Shown here: piece after piece, positions 26,901 to 58,300 of the stretch
Numbering within the stretch: the stretch's first letter is position 1
Layout of the letters: the number at the start of each line of letters is the position of its first letter
NCBI GenBank assembly: GCA_022605955.1
Contig: JAKCOZ010000005.1
Location: 50,035,762-50,099,761, forward strand
Direction: 5' to 3'
DNA length: 64,000 nt
Source of the DNA: Rallus limicola
Lineage: Eukaryota > Chordata > Aves > Gruiformes > Rallidae
Notes under the pieces: model-generated
What the model saw: only the letters and a program-made list of their open reading frames with translations
What the model was told of the DNA's origin: nothing
The model's database searches: none
Translations under genes and position numbers: made by a program

Positions 26901-29900
26901 CGCGCTTCTGTCTATGTCTCTGCAGTGGCAGTGGCTGTTTCTGAAGCAAAGGTCTGCGAGCTGCACCAGCTTGATTTAAACCTGGCTTACTCGGTTAAAT
27001 TGGTTATTGAGCGTCTTCAGACAGTGTAACTCTTCCAACAAAGAGTGGCTTTAAACCCTTTTAAAGCTAAGCTAGTGCAGCCTTTAAATATAAATAAGGC
27101 TTTAGATGCCACTAAAGATCCTAACATAAACATCCTTGAGCATTGCACTTGAGGTTGATTTGTATGTGGTACCTGTAGCAGCCTGATGATTTATTTATGT
27201 GTTTATTTACTGATGAGGAAGAAGGCACTGCTGATTATTTTTACTGGATTAGTTAATCCTGGTGTACCTCCCATCACTACCAATACATATTGAATAGACA
27301 CATATACCACTTGTGTAAGACATGACTCAAAATATCACAGCTTATATTTGCTCAGGAGAGGGAAGCTGCGCTGACACATAGCATCCTAATAGTGGAGAAT
27401 GTGATTGAATCAGGACAGTGTGGTTTTCCTTTTTTTGTAAAATACTAAGCTATGGTGGCATTATAGATATACACGTTTATATAAGTATGGCCATAGTCCT
27501 ATTTGTCTGTGCGCAGAGGTCCTTTTTCGGGAGTTTGCTTCCAGAAGAAGCCTCTGATACAGCTGAGGATCAAGAATAACTCAATCTGAAGGTGATTGAA
27601 GCTACTGGCTATAGCAGAAAAAAGGACAAAGCAGCAGTTGATTGTGTATGCTGAGCCTGGGTCACAGCTAATTTTGCTGTAGTGTGTGGGACAAACCACA
27701 TCATTTGTTTGCACACCTCTGTTTCCCACCCTATCTCTCCCCACCTGGGAGACTGAATATGCTGCCAGTTCCTACCAATGGTAATGGGCCCGCACCAAGG
27801 GGTCAGGTCAGTTTCTAAAATAGAGATTTGTGGTGTTGTGTACCGCCCCCCACCTCCTTTTGGCGCGTGGGAGGATGATTTTATTAGCCTGTATGCACAA
27901 GCTGTTCAGGGAAAACACAATAGTATAAATGAAAGCAAGAGGAGAGGAGGAGCAAGCCCATCACGCTTCTTGAAGTGGTTTTGGAAAACACAAAGCCAGG
28001 ATGTTGTTTCTTTTCAGTGACTGAGTAGTCTGACATGTTGCAAAATACAAAGGCTCGGCATAATCCCAGTGGCAGAGTGAAAACTGGAACTACCCAGAAG
28101 TAAAACCTATCATTAGCAGTCAGCCAGGCAGAACAGGCTCCCGAGTGCCAGGAGCAGGCTCAGAAGGGAGGAGGTTGAGCAGCAGAAAAGGAGCTTTTCC
28201 TACAGGCCGGCAGCATGCCCCAGCAGCTTTGTGAAAGGCTGCAGGGGCAGCACGTGAGGTCAGGATGAACTCAGACATCCTCAAAGGGCAGCTGGGAGCT
28301 GCTGCTTCCCCTCATGCTCCCTCATCCTGCAGCATGGGTGGGGGGTCTGCTTCCAACAAATCAGAATGGGTTTGGCCTGTAATTTTTCTCCCTTTCATTT
28401 TCATCCAATTACAGTTAGCTGCCCTGAGGAATCCCTTTTCACGTGTCCGCCCAGGTCCTTGCTGTGATCTGTTTCATCCTGGAGGCATGTAATAATTTAA
28501 GACTGAAAGCTGTGCTGTGCAGCTCTGGTTTCCACAGATTCACAGGAAGGAGGAAGTATTGACGTGCCCGGATTTATCTCCCACAGATGTCATCTCCCTA
28601 GGAGCTGACTTGAAGGACAGAGGGGCACAGAACATTGAATCTGGGAAGCACCTGATTCAGAAAGAAAGGAGGAGGAAATTTTATGAACTGAGATCAATGA
28701 ATGTGGGGAACATCACAGCACTGCAAACCCAATGATCCAAAAAGTTCACACCACGAGCCACCATTGCTGTGGCTGGGTACAGGAGGACAGGGCTTTATGA
28801 TGATTTTGTTTCCCAAAAGAATCTCTTGAAATTCAGACTATTTTTGCATCCTTGTTTCTTTAGTTGTCATTGCCCATCAGACCTAACCAACCTCTGAGGG
28901 TGAGAAGTGGGATGAGGAGAGGGTTGCATTTATTCTGGTGAATGCTGTGAGCTGTCAGATGCACTGTCAGGATGTGCTGTAGGCAGCAGCATCCAGCACC
29001 GATGCTGAGCGTGTACCTAGGGAGGGCAGACCATGGGTGCTGCAGGCATGGTTGGACATAGAGGCTGGGGACATTGCTCCCACCATCTCATCCCTCTCTT
29101 GGCCTGGAGAGCAAAAAGTTCCACATGCCCCGCTGGCAGGAGGCGAGATGTATTCAGCCTTTTAAGTCTAGAACCTTGTCTCTTTTTGTCAGGGGATTTC
29201 TCCTTCCCTCAGCCAACATACTCTAAATGGCCACACTGTGACAGCTGGATAGATGCATTCCGTTTTGGTCCCTTATCTTTCTCTCTCTGCTGAGATCATT
29301 TAACTGCTAATAAGCTCCGGTGGTCAGAGATAAAAGGCAAAATTACCAGCTCTTTAAAGATGTATCCAAGTGGCTTTGCAGCACTGTGCTTCATGGAGAA
29401 TATGAAAAGATGTAGCCTTCACAATATATCACTGGTATCTGTGTTTCTAAACAGCTTTATCACACCATCTGCAGAATCGTATTGTGGTCTCTTCCATATT
29501 TATTCCCTTTCCATTTATATAGTACAGCTCCTATTTATTTTATTCCCTCTTTACAATTAGATATGTTAGCTGTCTTTTTTTCTTCCCCCCCCACCTTTCC
29601 TCCCCAGAAAGAGTGAGTGCACTGTGGGAGTACCTGCCTGGGTTTGTTTCTCATCTCTTCACATCTATGTGGAGCATGTGGGGAGGAAAGTGTAGTTCAG
29701 AACAAATCTGTGGTAAATGGGAGAGTGTTCTTGGTATTTCCTGTCTCCTCTTGCACTGGTTGACCTTAATTTTCAGTAATCAGCTAAGGCTGAACATCAC
29801 TAGGCCAATAAGTTATAATATGTCTGACTTTATGTAGCTGATATGATATGTAAGGGAGTACCTGTACAACTGGGAGCAAAAACCATCCCACTTTGTTATC

Positions 29901-32690
29901 TAGTTTGCAAAAAAACATTTAGTCATATGCAAATAAAAAGAAGTGATTTGCTGAGTACAAAAAGAGGTCCTGCTGAGAGAGTGGGAGCTTGCAGCCAGCA
30001 ACCACTTCTGCAGCCCCTCAGCTGAATGATATGAACTGCAGGTACAGCTCCAGGCAGGGCAGAGCCCAGGTGTGAGCCAGGAGGACCATCCTCCTCTGAC
30101 AGCCACTCCTGCAGGCTTTCTCACCTGGTGGGACCTCAAGGCTCTTCCGTGCACACACAGAGTCCAAAAGAAGATTCTCTGCTTGGTGCACGCTTTGACT
30201 TTGGTTATCAGCAGAGCCAAGAGGAGGGATGAGTCCCATGCAGTGAGCCAGGGACCAGACCTGCTGACAGCCCTTAGGTTTGTGCCCATCCCTTGTGCAG
30301 AAGTAAAAATCCCAGGACAGTCAACTTCCAGTTACCTGGTCAGTTCCCAGGAGGCTGAGGGAGCTTGGATATTTAGGAAAGCCACCCAAGAACAGGGCTG
30401 GGCAGGATAAGCTGTGCTCCCCCTGGTTGGATCATCCTCAGCTCTGCCACATGCTGAAGGTCTTCACCCACAGGCAGTAGAAGAGGATCCTTGGGCTCAG
30501 CATGGGGCAGGATCTGACTGCAGGTCCTTAGGAGCACCTCTCCAGCCCCATGACTGTAAATTCGCTGTGGCGATGCTGCCCCATCAGCAGGGCTGTGACC
30601 CAGGGGGCAGGACACTTTCACTTCTCTCCTGCTGGGGAGGGAGGGTTTCTGTTCTCATTCACATTGAGCCTAACCCAGATTCCTGGGCTTGGGTGCAGAG
30701 GAGTGGTAGAGAGTGACTAACTCCAACAAGAATTTTACCAAGAGTGAGTAAGGGCTCTGGGCTGCAGACAGCGATGGCAAATCTTAGTAACTTAAGCCTG
30801 TACTTTGGAAGGAGGGTTTGTTGTTTGGGTTTTAGTTGGAGTTTTTTGTTGGGTTTTTTCCTGCATGTGGTCCTTTTTATAACCTTTCAGCTGTACAGCA
30901 TGTTCTCAGATGGTACAGTTACAACTTCATGGGTTTTGATCGTGACCATCATTTTTTCAGATTGCAGAACAGTGAACTATTAGGTGCTTGGCCAGTCCTT
31001 AAGCCTTTGAAGCAAAAGGAATCTCTGCATGAAAGTTTTTCCAGAATTCTCTAAAAGGATTTTCTGTGACTGTATCCCACTAACTCCACCATCCCTCTGA
31101 TCCTTACTCAACACAGCCTTTGTGCTGTGAGCTGAGTGCCCCTGCCAGAGGGTCCCACCATCACATTGCTCCAGGGGCATTGTTTGAGCTCTCTCAAATA
31201 TCCCATCCCACCACTTTCCATTTTCCCAAGAGGTATACTGAGACCTATAACATGTCCTAAATGCCTGCCACAAATGAATGAGCAAACTTTTTTGGCTGTG
31301 TATTCCGAAACAATACTTTCAGGTAAACAAGAAACCAGTTGCATGGAACACAGAGCTGAGCTATGTTGGAGCAGCCAGCACCTTCCTCAACAGTGCAGTC
31401 CCCCAAGAAAAATCACATGGGAGACTTTAAAATAACAAAATTATTCCCAACTGTCATAAATTGCCTGTCCTTTATCTTGCAAATTAAACCTTGCAGAGAT
31501 ATTTCAGTTTAGATTTTTCAAGCTCTTCTCCTGCATGCTGCAGGGCTAGAAATCCTTGCACTAGAGCTGCTAAGGGAAAGCAAGATTGTCCTACAATCCC
31601 ATCAGTGCCCCGAGGGCTGGGTTTTGGGGGCCAAGTGGGCCCCAGTTTATTTTGAGCTTGAAGTGGGCTCACCAGCCCAGGGAAACAGAGGTCCTGGTGG
31701 CACGGCAGGGAAAGGGGGTAACATAGCAGCTGGCTTTGGGTCCAGCAGGTTTATCCCCTTTCTGTAGGACAAACTGTCCTCTCTGGGAGCAATTCTGCTT
31801 TAAAGTAATTGTATTCTGCTTGGAAAAGGACTTGTGCTGTGTAAGTAAATCGCTGCAGATCTGTAAAAATAAGAAGCCCACCTAAAACCAAAACATTTGG
31901 CACCAAGGGTTAATTAGAGTTGGGTTTGCTACTTCTCTGCTCTGAATCAGCTCCTTACCCTCCTTGCTGCTAACAGCAAGGCTGAGACAGGGGGAGACAG
32001 GACTTGAAGACATGCTCCACATCTCTGAATAGACACGCTGCTGTTTTCGCAGCCTCCTGCTGCACCCTGCCAGGCTGTCACGTTACCACGTGCAGGCACC
32101 ACGCTTTGCAAACATATTCACTGTTACAGCAGGCAGGAAGAGATGAAGTGAGTGGTGTAAAACTAAGCTCCACATCAGTCAAAAGAAACAAAAGCAAAAA
32201 AACAACAGGGTGATTGGATGCTCTTATGGCACAGGATATGTTCAAAATTACTCCTCCATCCCATTACAAATGCGTAGAAACTGCACAGCTTCTCCAGCAC
32301 AGTGAGGTTTTAAAGTGGTTTAATGATCATAAAGAGTTCAGAGCTGATAATGCCACTTCCATCCTTATCCTTTCGCTGCATGAAAATAGGTAGTGGCTAT
32401 TGACTGCTGTAAATTGGCTACTTTCAAGGCTGTATTTGCTGGCTTAGATGTGCTAAGAGTCTCTCTACGGAGTTTTCAGGGCCTGAACATAATGTGTGTG
32501 GTTAAGGAGGGAATATATTGAGTTTCTTCAGCAGAGGACTGGTTCCAGTGTGTGCCTCATGTGCTGGAGAGCTGGGGACCTGCTGCAGTTCAGCTTTACA
32601 CTCCAATCACTAGGAGGAAAACCAGGGTTACCAGAGGGTTGTTGGTAAGTCCAGACACATTTCTCACTTTGTTTTTTCTTTTCCTTTCAG
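14991..32690. other. INF2: INF2 intron 1, no coding exon recognised
   Basis: An intron of about 18.4 kb if exon 1 ends at 14243. It contains a sense CR1 fragment at 22.6-22.9 kb, several A- or T-runs (for example 24764-24778) and AAAT/TTTA-type simple repeats near 19.25 and 20.06 kb. No open frame matches a known protein. Alternative promoters or enhancers may lie here but cannot be read from the sequence. Confidence 0.6.
22600..22894 (+). mobile_element. CR1 LINE fragment (3' end, plus strand)
   Basis: AGATTGGATATTAGG, then GCACTGGAACAGACAGCCCA, GGTTGGACTTGGTGATCTTA and a tail of ATTCTGTGGTTCTGAG: a sense-strand CR1 3' end in INF2 intron 1. The left border is approximate. Confidence 0.88.
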
Positions 32691-32705
32691 GACGAACCAT
32701 TCACA

Positions 32706-51145
<18,440 letters not shown>

Positions 51146-51271
51146 GGTATGTAAACTCACAAAGGCGTTTCTATGTGAACTAACCACAGCATTGGGACTT
51201 TACAGACCTAATCAGTGTTCAGCATATCAGCTAAGCTTCTTGTCTTTGTGTCTAACTGCAAATACATGTAA

Positions 51272-51277
51272 AATAAA
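51272..51277 (+). terminator. INF2: Polyadenylation signal of the CaaX isoform
   Basis: A canonical AATAAA, followed within about 30-60 nt by a GT-rich stretch (GGTGTTGATCTTGTGTTGAG), the usual layout of a cleavage site. It would give a short 3' UTR of roughly 150 nt. Confidence 0.65.
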
Positions 51278-54200
51278 TTTGTTACTCTGATTTTTACTCT
51301 CCGGGGTGTTGATCTTGTGTTGAGTGGAGTCAGCGCTGATCTCCCCTTGATGCAGGATCACAGCCCACGTCTGTCCTCTGTGTCAGCAGCAGCCAAACCT
51401 CCTTTCCCTGCAGATAATTAAAAGTCATTATTCTAACCAAGTGAATACGGCTTCATATGATAAACAAAGTCCTTGCTTTGATCCAATTACTTTCTCCAAA
51501 ACTGTAAAAATGCAGTTTCAGTATTTATTTCCTGCAAAGAACAATGTTTGCTTTGCTTGCAGGTACCCACTTCCTATACCACTGTTTAATATAGCTACCT
51601 GAAAAAGGGAATAACACACTGGACCTGGGGAGAAGTAATAGTTGGGGCAAGATACCAGCTCCAATTCAAAGCCAAACGGAATTCCAGAGTGACACACAGA
51701 GTCTGTTGGAGCTAACAGACCTGCATACTTCTTATGTACATTCATGCAGCTTTCTGGGACAGGGGCAGGCAGGTTATAATTTGGGTTTTTCCCTCCCCAA
51801 CCCCCCAAAAAATACAGGTAAACCAAATTTCTGGTGAAACTGTGTCCCAAGTTCCTCTCAGTCTTCATACATTTGCCTCTCAAAAGAAAACTTAAGGAGA
51901 TTCAGGATGGGGCTTCCATTTGCAAAACAGTGCCTGTTTTTACAGCAAGTGGAGAGAAAAGCAAGAAAAAGGACCAATCGAAACACCCACTGTACTGAAA
52001 CTGCATAGTTACACGTTGTCTTTTCCATGCTGATGAGTATGAACTGAATCAATAATGTCAAATCTCATTTCCTGAAAGGAATGTATTTATTTTCCAGCAT
52101 CCCCAGTGCCTAAGGCTAGGAGCCAGGATGGGAGCCCTGCTTATGTGGTGCTTGGCAGCCACGGTCCCTTCCCAGACCCTTCCAGGCCCAGGGGATAGCA
52201 GAACAGAAATTTCTCTGTGGGATTTCTACACAGGGTTGCTTTTGTTCTCACACCTGAGGCATCATTGCTAGCAAAAGGAGATAGAAATTGGGAAGTTACA
52301 GTCCTGACTACTCCTGCCCTCCTGGCCCTTTCCATGCCAGGGTGCAGGATTACATCAAATGGAAAAGGGAAGCAGCTCTGTTGGTTTAAAAGTCCTAAGG
52401 AAGGTTGTCAGCAAGAGGAGATATTAGTGACAACGAGGCACAGGTAAGCAATATATCAGGACCAGTGGTCATGCTGTGAAGGGAGGGCAGCTGAAACCAT
52501 GAGAGAAGTGTAACTTGGATTATGTATGTTTTGAACACAGAGATTCTAGCATGCATGCTTAACAAAAGTCATACTCTTAAAAAAAAAAAAAAAGGCACAG
52601 AATTCTTTGAATTCCCCTTAGAAGACATAGAGGAAGGTATGGACAAACAGTACTTTTTTAGAAGTAACTGAGTCAGGCAGGAAGTTCAGCACATCCTTGA
52701 AATGCCATGCCTGTCACAGCCGGGTCCCACCAGCAGCACCTGGCTGTGCTTCAGTGCCTGGAGGGCAGAGATGAGCTGCACTTTGAAACCTGCAATTCCC
52801 TCTTTCCTCTGCTCCCATCTTCATGTCACTTGGAAACGTTAGAGGAAACAAAAATCCATTTGTTTCTCTTAGGGTCCCACCACAGTGTTTCCTCACCCAA
52901 ACACAGCTCAAGTCTGTACCTCCTGATCTGACAGATTCAGCAAGCCTAGAGTGCTTCCCATCAGTATTTTTCCTTAGGATATTCCACCTAATCTTATTTT
53001 GTTTTATTTATTGTCCAAATTGCACGTTGTCTGTTGAGATGACAGCACCAGCTCTCTTTTGGTACAGGATATTTCTCTGGTGGATTTGCTAGAGGTGTAA
53101 GTTTCTGGGTCTCAGTGAAGATGTAGGAATCTTCTTGTGCAGATCCAGCTGCAGGGATCAACACTCGATCCCCTTACCAGTTTTTAAAGCTTCTCTAATA
53201 GCAGCAGAGTAGGGTCAGGAACAGCCTGTGACTCTGTGAAATATTATTTCAGAGCAGTAAAACTCTGCTGTAATCAGCTACTCAGCTCTTACCTCACCTT
53301 GACTGTGATATCTTGTTACAAAGCAATTTCTGTATTAGTGTTCTTTAAATGTCAGGTTTTACACCCAAAGAGTAGTACCACATTATCTCAATGCTCCTGG
53401 AAGAAATGGTTAAGCCCACTTCCCCATGGCATCAAAGCACTGGTTGTCACACTGTGTTCTTTTGTCAGCTGGTAACACCTGAACGCATTTCCAACCAAAT
53501 CTCAAAGAAGCTTGAATGAAGAAGGACCACTTAACAAAAGCTGACAGAGGAGAGACAGTAAGAAGCCTGGACTCAGGGGAGATGCTGTTTGAGTTCCCTT
53601 GTCTTAGACCCTAAAGGATCACAACAGACAGATGTTCATGTTTTCTCGTGCAACTCCCTTTTCCCTCTGCCTCCCCGTCTTTAAACCATTTAGAAAGGTT
53701 AGGGGAAACAAAAGTCTTGAAAGCATAAGTCCAGAAGCAGCCGGGTTTGGCAATTTTCCTGCTCACAAATCTACTTGATTTATTCCCTGGAAAACAAAAA
53801 GAACAAACCAAACATGGAGTGCTCCAAGACTGCAACCAGGTGAGGAGGGAGGCAGGAGGGGGACACGGCAGCTCTGACCTGTGCGTGGCACAGCCATCCT
53901 CTCCCCTCCCTCTTCCCCTCCCCTTCCCCCCCTTTTTTTTTTTTTCATCTTTTCCTGTAATTCTGGAGATCCAGAATATTCTGCAGGGAATCACAAAGAC
54001 TCAGTACTCTCTGTGGGCCATTTTCTAATGGACAAGGATATAATTAAACTAACACTTGTCCTCCTCTATAGCCTTTGTCTTCACGTCTCTCATTAGAAAT
54101 TGTATTTGCTTTGCTTATGGAGTGATACAGGCTCTTAAAAGTGACAGTATGCCACCTCATCCTTCTGACAGGCTTGCTAAATCCTCCAGATTTAGTAACT

Positions 54201-54393
54201 TCAACAATTAATATCTAGAAGCGTATTCAAATATTCTGCTTGGAAAACACAAGACTCAAGAACATCAGGATCAGTTCTGGAAACTTAAAGTTTTTCATTA
54301 AATATGTAGAGATCTAGCTCTTACCTGGTTTTAGGTTATCTGAAACTGGTTTCCTTAGTAGCACCCAGCCATTAGATACACACACATGCAAAA

Positions 54394-54465
54394 ACACAGA
54401 ATCACAGAATCACAGAATCTTTAGGAGTTGGAAGGGACCTCAAGAGATCATCGGGTCCAACCCCC
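54394..54465 (-). mobile_element. CR1 LINE fragment (3' end, minus strand)
   Basis: Three 8-bp tail repeats (ACAGAATC) are followed by GAGTTGGAAGGGACCTCAAG and GGGTCCAACCCCC. It is a short, little-diverged 3' end, 62 bp upstream of the alternative INF2 terminal exon. Confidence 0.93.
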
Positions 54466-54527
54466 AAAAAACACACTGCTTTTGTTTTCTAGCTGCAAAT
54501 AATTTGCATTTCCCCCTCCTCTTGCAG

Positions 54528-54553
54528 GTGTCACGGCAAGGCAGAAGCAATAG
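54528..54553 (+). CDS. INF2: INF2 alternative terminal coding exon (non-CaaX isoform)
   Basis: A strong acceptor (TCCCCCTCCTCTTGCAG) ends at 54527. Joined to exon 21, the frame reads GVTARQKQ and stops at TAG 54551, giving a 1340-residue protein. The mammalian non-CaaX isoform also ends in a short basic tail that begins with Gly after the same junction, and it is likewise about ten residues shorter than the CaaX form. The match is in position, phase, length and basic character rather than strict identity, so this is a good inference that needs transcript support. Confidence 0.65.
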
Positions 54554-55370
54554 CAGAGGCCCAGTGAACCACTCACATGTCCCTGGAGTGTCACCAGCTT
54601 CTCAGGAGCCAGTTCTGCATCACCAAGCCACCACCATGGTTACCCCTGCCCCACCAGAACACACCACTTCTCACGCAGCATTTGATTCCCCTCCCCAAAA
54701 CCTCCCCAGAGACTTCGGCAGCCTCAGCCTGTGCCTTATGCCAGGCACCCACGGGGATGGGGGCCAGTTCTGTGTATAGCAACGTGAAAGGGCCCAAACT
54801 CACCTGCTGTCCGGGAAGCCAAGTCATTCAACCTGCTCTTAGGCCAAACTCTTCTTGATACAACAGCTGAGTGTGGCCCAAGAAAGGACCACAGTGTTTA
54901 GCCCTCAGAGAAATCTTAAAAATAGTAGTGCCTCAATTAAATTAAGGGTATAAATTAAGCAGTGGCTGTACCCTCGCAGGTGGAAGCATGTTACTCCCTC
55001 TTCTCATTGCCCACTGATGATTTATATTGGATCAGGACCAAGACCAAGATTAGACAAATGTATTTTTATTCTCAATCATTTAAAGCAAGGGAAATTGGTT
55101 ACAGGGGGAAAAAGCAGTTTTTAAAAAAATAAATGTATTTTAGTAAGCATATGGCCAGATAAACTGTGTCTGGTTCCTACATGACGCTTATGTGCAATTA
55201 AGTTAAAGCACGTCAGTAGTCTTGCAGCAATCTTCTCACAAGCATAGATGCGTCTATCAACTTTTGGACCCAATTCCTGCTATTAAAGCACCAGGAAGAG
55301 GTTTTCCAGAGTGCTCTGTTGGACATATTTTCAGCTCATCCTTTAATAAATCTCTAGGTTTGAATGCCTT
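54554..55370 (+). other. INF2: Probable 3' UTR of the non-CaaX INF2 isoform
   Basis: Follows the alternative stop codon. AATAAA hexamers at 55128-55133 and 55345-55350 are candidate polyadenylation signals. The second is followed by T/GT-rich sequence. Open frames in this stretch (for example 54504-54779) lie in other frames from the spliced message and look incidental. Confidence 0.45.
55345..55350 (+). terminator. INF2: Candidate distal polyadenylation signal
   Basis: AATAAA, about 790 nt after the non-CaaX stop, with a T-rich/GT-containing downstream region. An alternative AATAAA lies at 55128. Which of the two is used cannot be told from sequence alone. Confidence 0.4.
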
Positions 55371-58300
55371 TGTCAGCTGCTTGCACTCAAAAGTCTTTGT
55401 GTTCAAGCTGCAGAAGGTGTCAGTTCATGTTACTTTTGCTTTACAACAGGGACTGTGCAGTATTGTGTTTTCAGAATTCAGAGCTTTATTCCTGGGGTTT
55501 TGTAATAACACTGTATCATAGTTTTGTACATAGCTGTCCAGTTAAAATGATCTATGTTTGTTGAATCTGTGGTGTGATACTGAAACATGAATCAAGTGGA
55601 AGAGCTGGGTGCTTTGAAGATCTCTGCCTTTATATGGTAACCCACCGTGGCTAGACTAATGTTCAGGCTAAAGGTTATTTTGCTTTGCATAATGGGACCT
55701 GTAACATCTGTGTAATACTGAAGACTTCACTGGACTAAGTTAGAAGTTAAACCAAGAATTAAATGACTGGTTTCTTTTAACCAAAGCACTGCTATGAGCA
55801 TATTGAGAGTTGATGAACAAAGCTCAGCGGAGAGCGGGTGCACGGGCAGCTTTAGCACAGGAGATTCTGCTGAGCAGTATAGCCCTGTTGAGGCTGAAAT
55901 CCCATTCCCAGCTGGCAGAAACAAGCAGAATCCCACCATTTCCTGTAGAACCACATAACCCGCCCCAGGTTTGACCCACAACACTGTCTCTGTCACACTT
56001 ACAGGTTTCTCCTTTTTCTTCCTCTTTTCTAGTTACAGAGCACATCACCCAAAGCATAAATCCTTTGTCTTTTCACACTCACTAATCCAGCTTCTCTGTC
56101 CTCAGATTAGACCCCAGGCTCCAAAAACCTGAGGATCAAGCATGCAGCTTCGCAACCTCCGTGTTTCCAGCAAAAACCTTCCAGCAGCCATCCTCCTCCT
56201 CCCCATCCCACTGTTTTATTGAAAGGAACAACATCATTTTGAGATTGACTCGGGAACAAACAGGCAGGCTGTCTGGGTGGTAACCAGGGATCCTTACCTG
56301 CTCACGCCCCACAGGCTGTTCACTTCAGATGCTGCAGCAAGCATCCACTTCTCCTGGGTACTTCAGCTACCCCCATTTCTACACAGACAGACATTCTATT
56401 GCTCTGTGTTTTTACCTTGGCCTGCAAAGAGAGGGTGGTTGGTATTATCTTCCCAGTGCCCTTGAGAGTTTATGGAGAAATGGATTATTCTGAGCCTGTT
56501 CTTTGTTCCAGAGTCATCTGTGAAAACTACATTAAATTATCTACACAATTACATAACAACAAGCAGGCTGAAGCACAGCATTTATAATTTATTACCCAAG
56601 AGCAGCTCTGCTTCTGTGACAGTGATTATTTAAGAAGAACAGGGGACAGAATCAGAGCAGGTCAGAGAAAGATGTTCAGCTGGGACGTGCACTTCAGCTC
56701 CTTTTCTGACCTTGAAATAAAGCTCACGATGCTGAAGATTTTTTTCAGTGGTTGCAAGGCTAATTTAGTTGCTGGTAAAAACAACATCAATTGCAGCTAC
56801 TTCAGCAGGTCTGTGGTCATCTAAGCCAACACTGAGTTTGGACCACAATAAAAGAATTCTTGTGGTATATTACAGTGACTGCACATGGAGTCTGGTATGT
56901 AAAACAGCCTGTGAACACCACAAGTTTCTCGCTGCCAAATAACTGCATACTCCTTAGTTAAGCATTGGCTGTACGATAAACTGAAGCAGAAGTCTTTTCC
57001 AAATATTTCACATCAGAATTCAGACATGTTCAATGGGATGGATTTGCAGGGGTTGGGTTTTCTTTGGGGTTTTTTTTTGTTGTTTGGTGTGGGGTTTTTT
57101 AATTTCAATACCAAAAATATTTTAAAGTTTAGAATAAAATTAGTACTTGACAAGCTTCCTTTCTTTTGTGGGGCAGGGGAAGGCCTGTGATTCATCAGAA
57201 TATGTAAGTCCTATATTTTCCATGTAGTTTATAAAGCTCCTAAGCATATCATTGTATATACTTAGGAATAATGAAACATATTTTATCTCTCCAAGAAACA
57301 GAGCTGTACAGATGGAGGTCCATCGAGTGCATGAGCACCATCACAGCACTGCACTCTCCTTAGAGCTTGGCTGAAATCTCTGCATCCAGTTATGCCAGTG
57401 CTTTTCACTTGGAGCATACTGTTTGGTCTTCTACATTCCGTAGGGCAGAGGGGACTAAGAAATATCTTCTGTTCTGGTTTGAGAGAGGATAAGTGGAAAT
57501 AAGAGAAAAACGCATGTGCCTCTTTCAGCAGAATTAACTGGTTTTCATCCTGTCTCAACTTGAAGCCTGGATCTATGGCTTTATATTTCTGGTTTTCTGT
57601 ACACAATGGTGAACTGAGTACAATATAGATGCTTACCAAGACCAAAAGTCAGCACTGTACCAATTCTAGCTCATTCTGTGTGGTAATAGTTCCCCCATAT
57701 TTCATGGCTATGACATGTTAGTTATGGGATTATGTTCACCTAATGCATCTGAAAACAAATACTGTCATGAACCAACTCATCGTGAACCACTGTTTTTTGG
57801 TCATCTCAGAATCAAGCTGTAGGCAGGACGTGAAAACAGCTTTTGCCACATCTAGATGCTTCACTACAGAGGGTTAAAAATGGGCCAGTGACACCTTGCT
57901 GGGTGTTTGCAATTGTAATACAGTGACAAACTTGCAGAATAACCACACTGTTTGGAGGATTGGCAATGGCAGTGCATTTGGCATCGTATGCAATGGCATA
58001 GTAAAGAAAAAGCCCTCCAACTCCTTACTGTAGAGCAGGTAGAGGACCTTAAATACCATTAGAGAATTTGACCGCTGCAAGTTAATCAACATATTCAGTA
58101 CTGTAAGTATTACTCCTTCATCCACACTGTGCTAGCACGTATTTCACATTAGGGACTCTCTCTGCTGTGGCATGAACCATTCTTGCAAGAATTGTGTGTG
58201 ACAATTCATACAGAGCCAGGTGTTGGTAGGAATTAGCAGTTCTGCTTTTTGCTAATGGAGAGACTAAGCAGACTCAGCTTCAATTCCTCAGTATCAGGAG

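Noticed and set aside
57874..58125. 83-aa minus-strand frame rich in Leu/Val, superficially like an armadillo-type helical protein
   Set aside because: It does not align with the INF2 DID, has no convincing acceptor and lies on the opposite strand to both formin genes.
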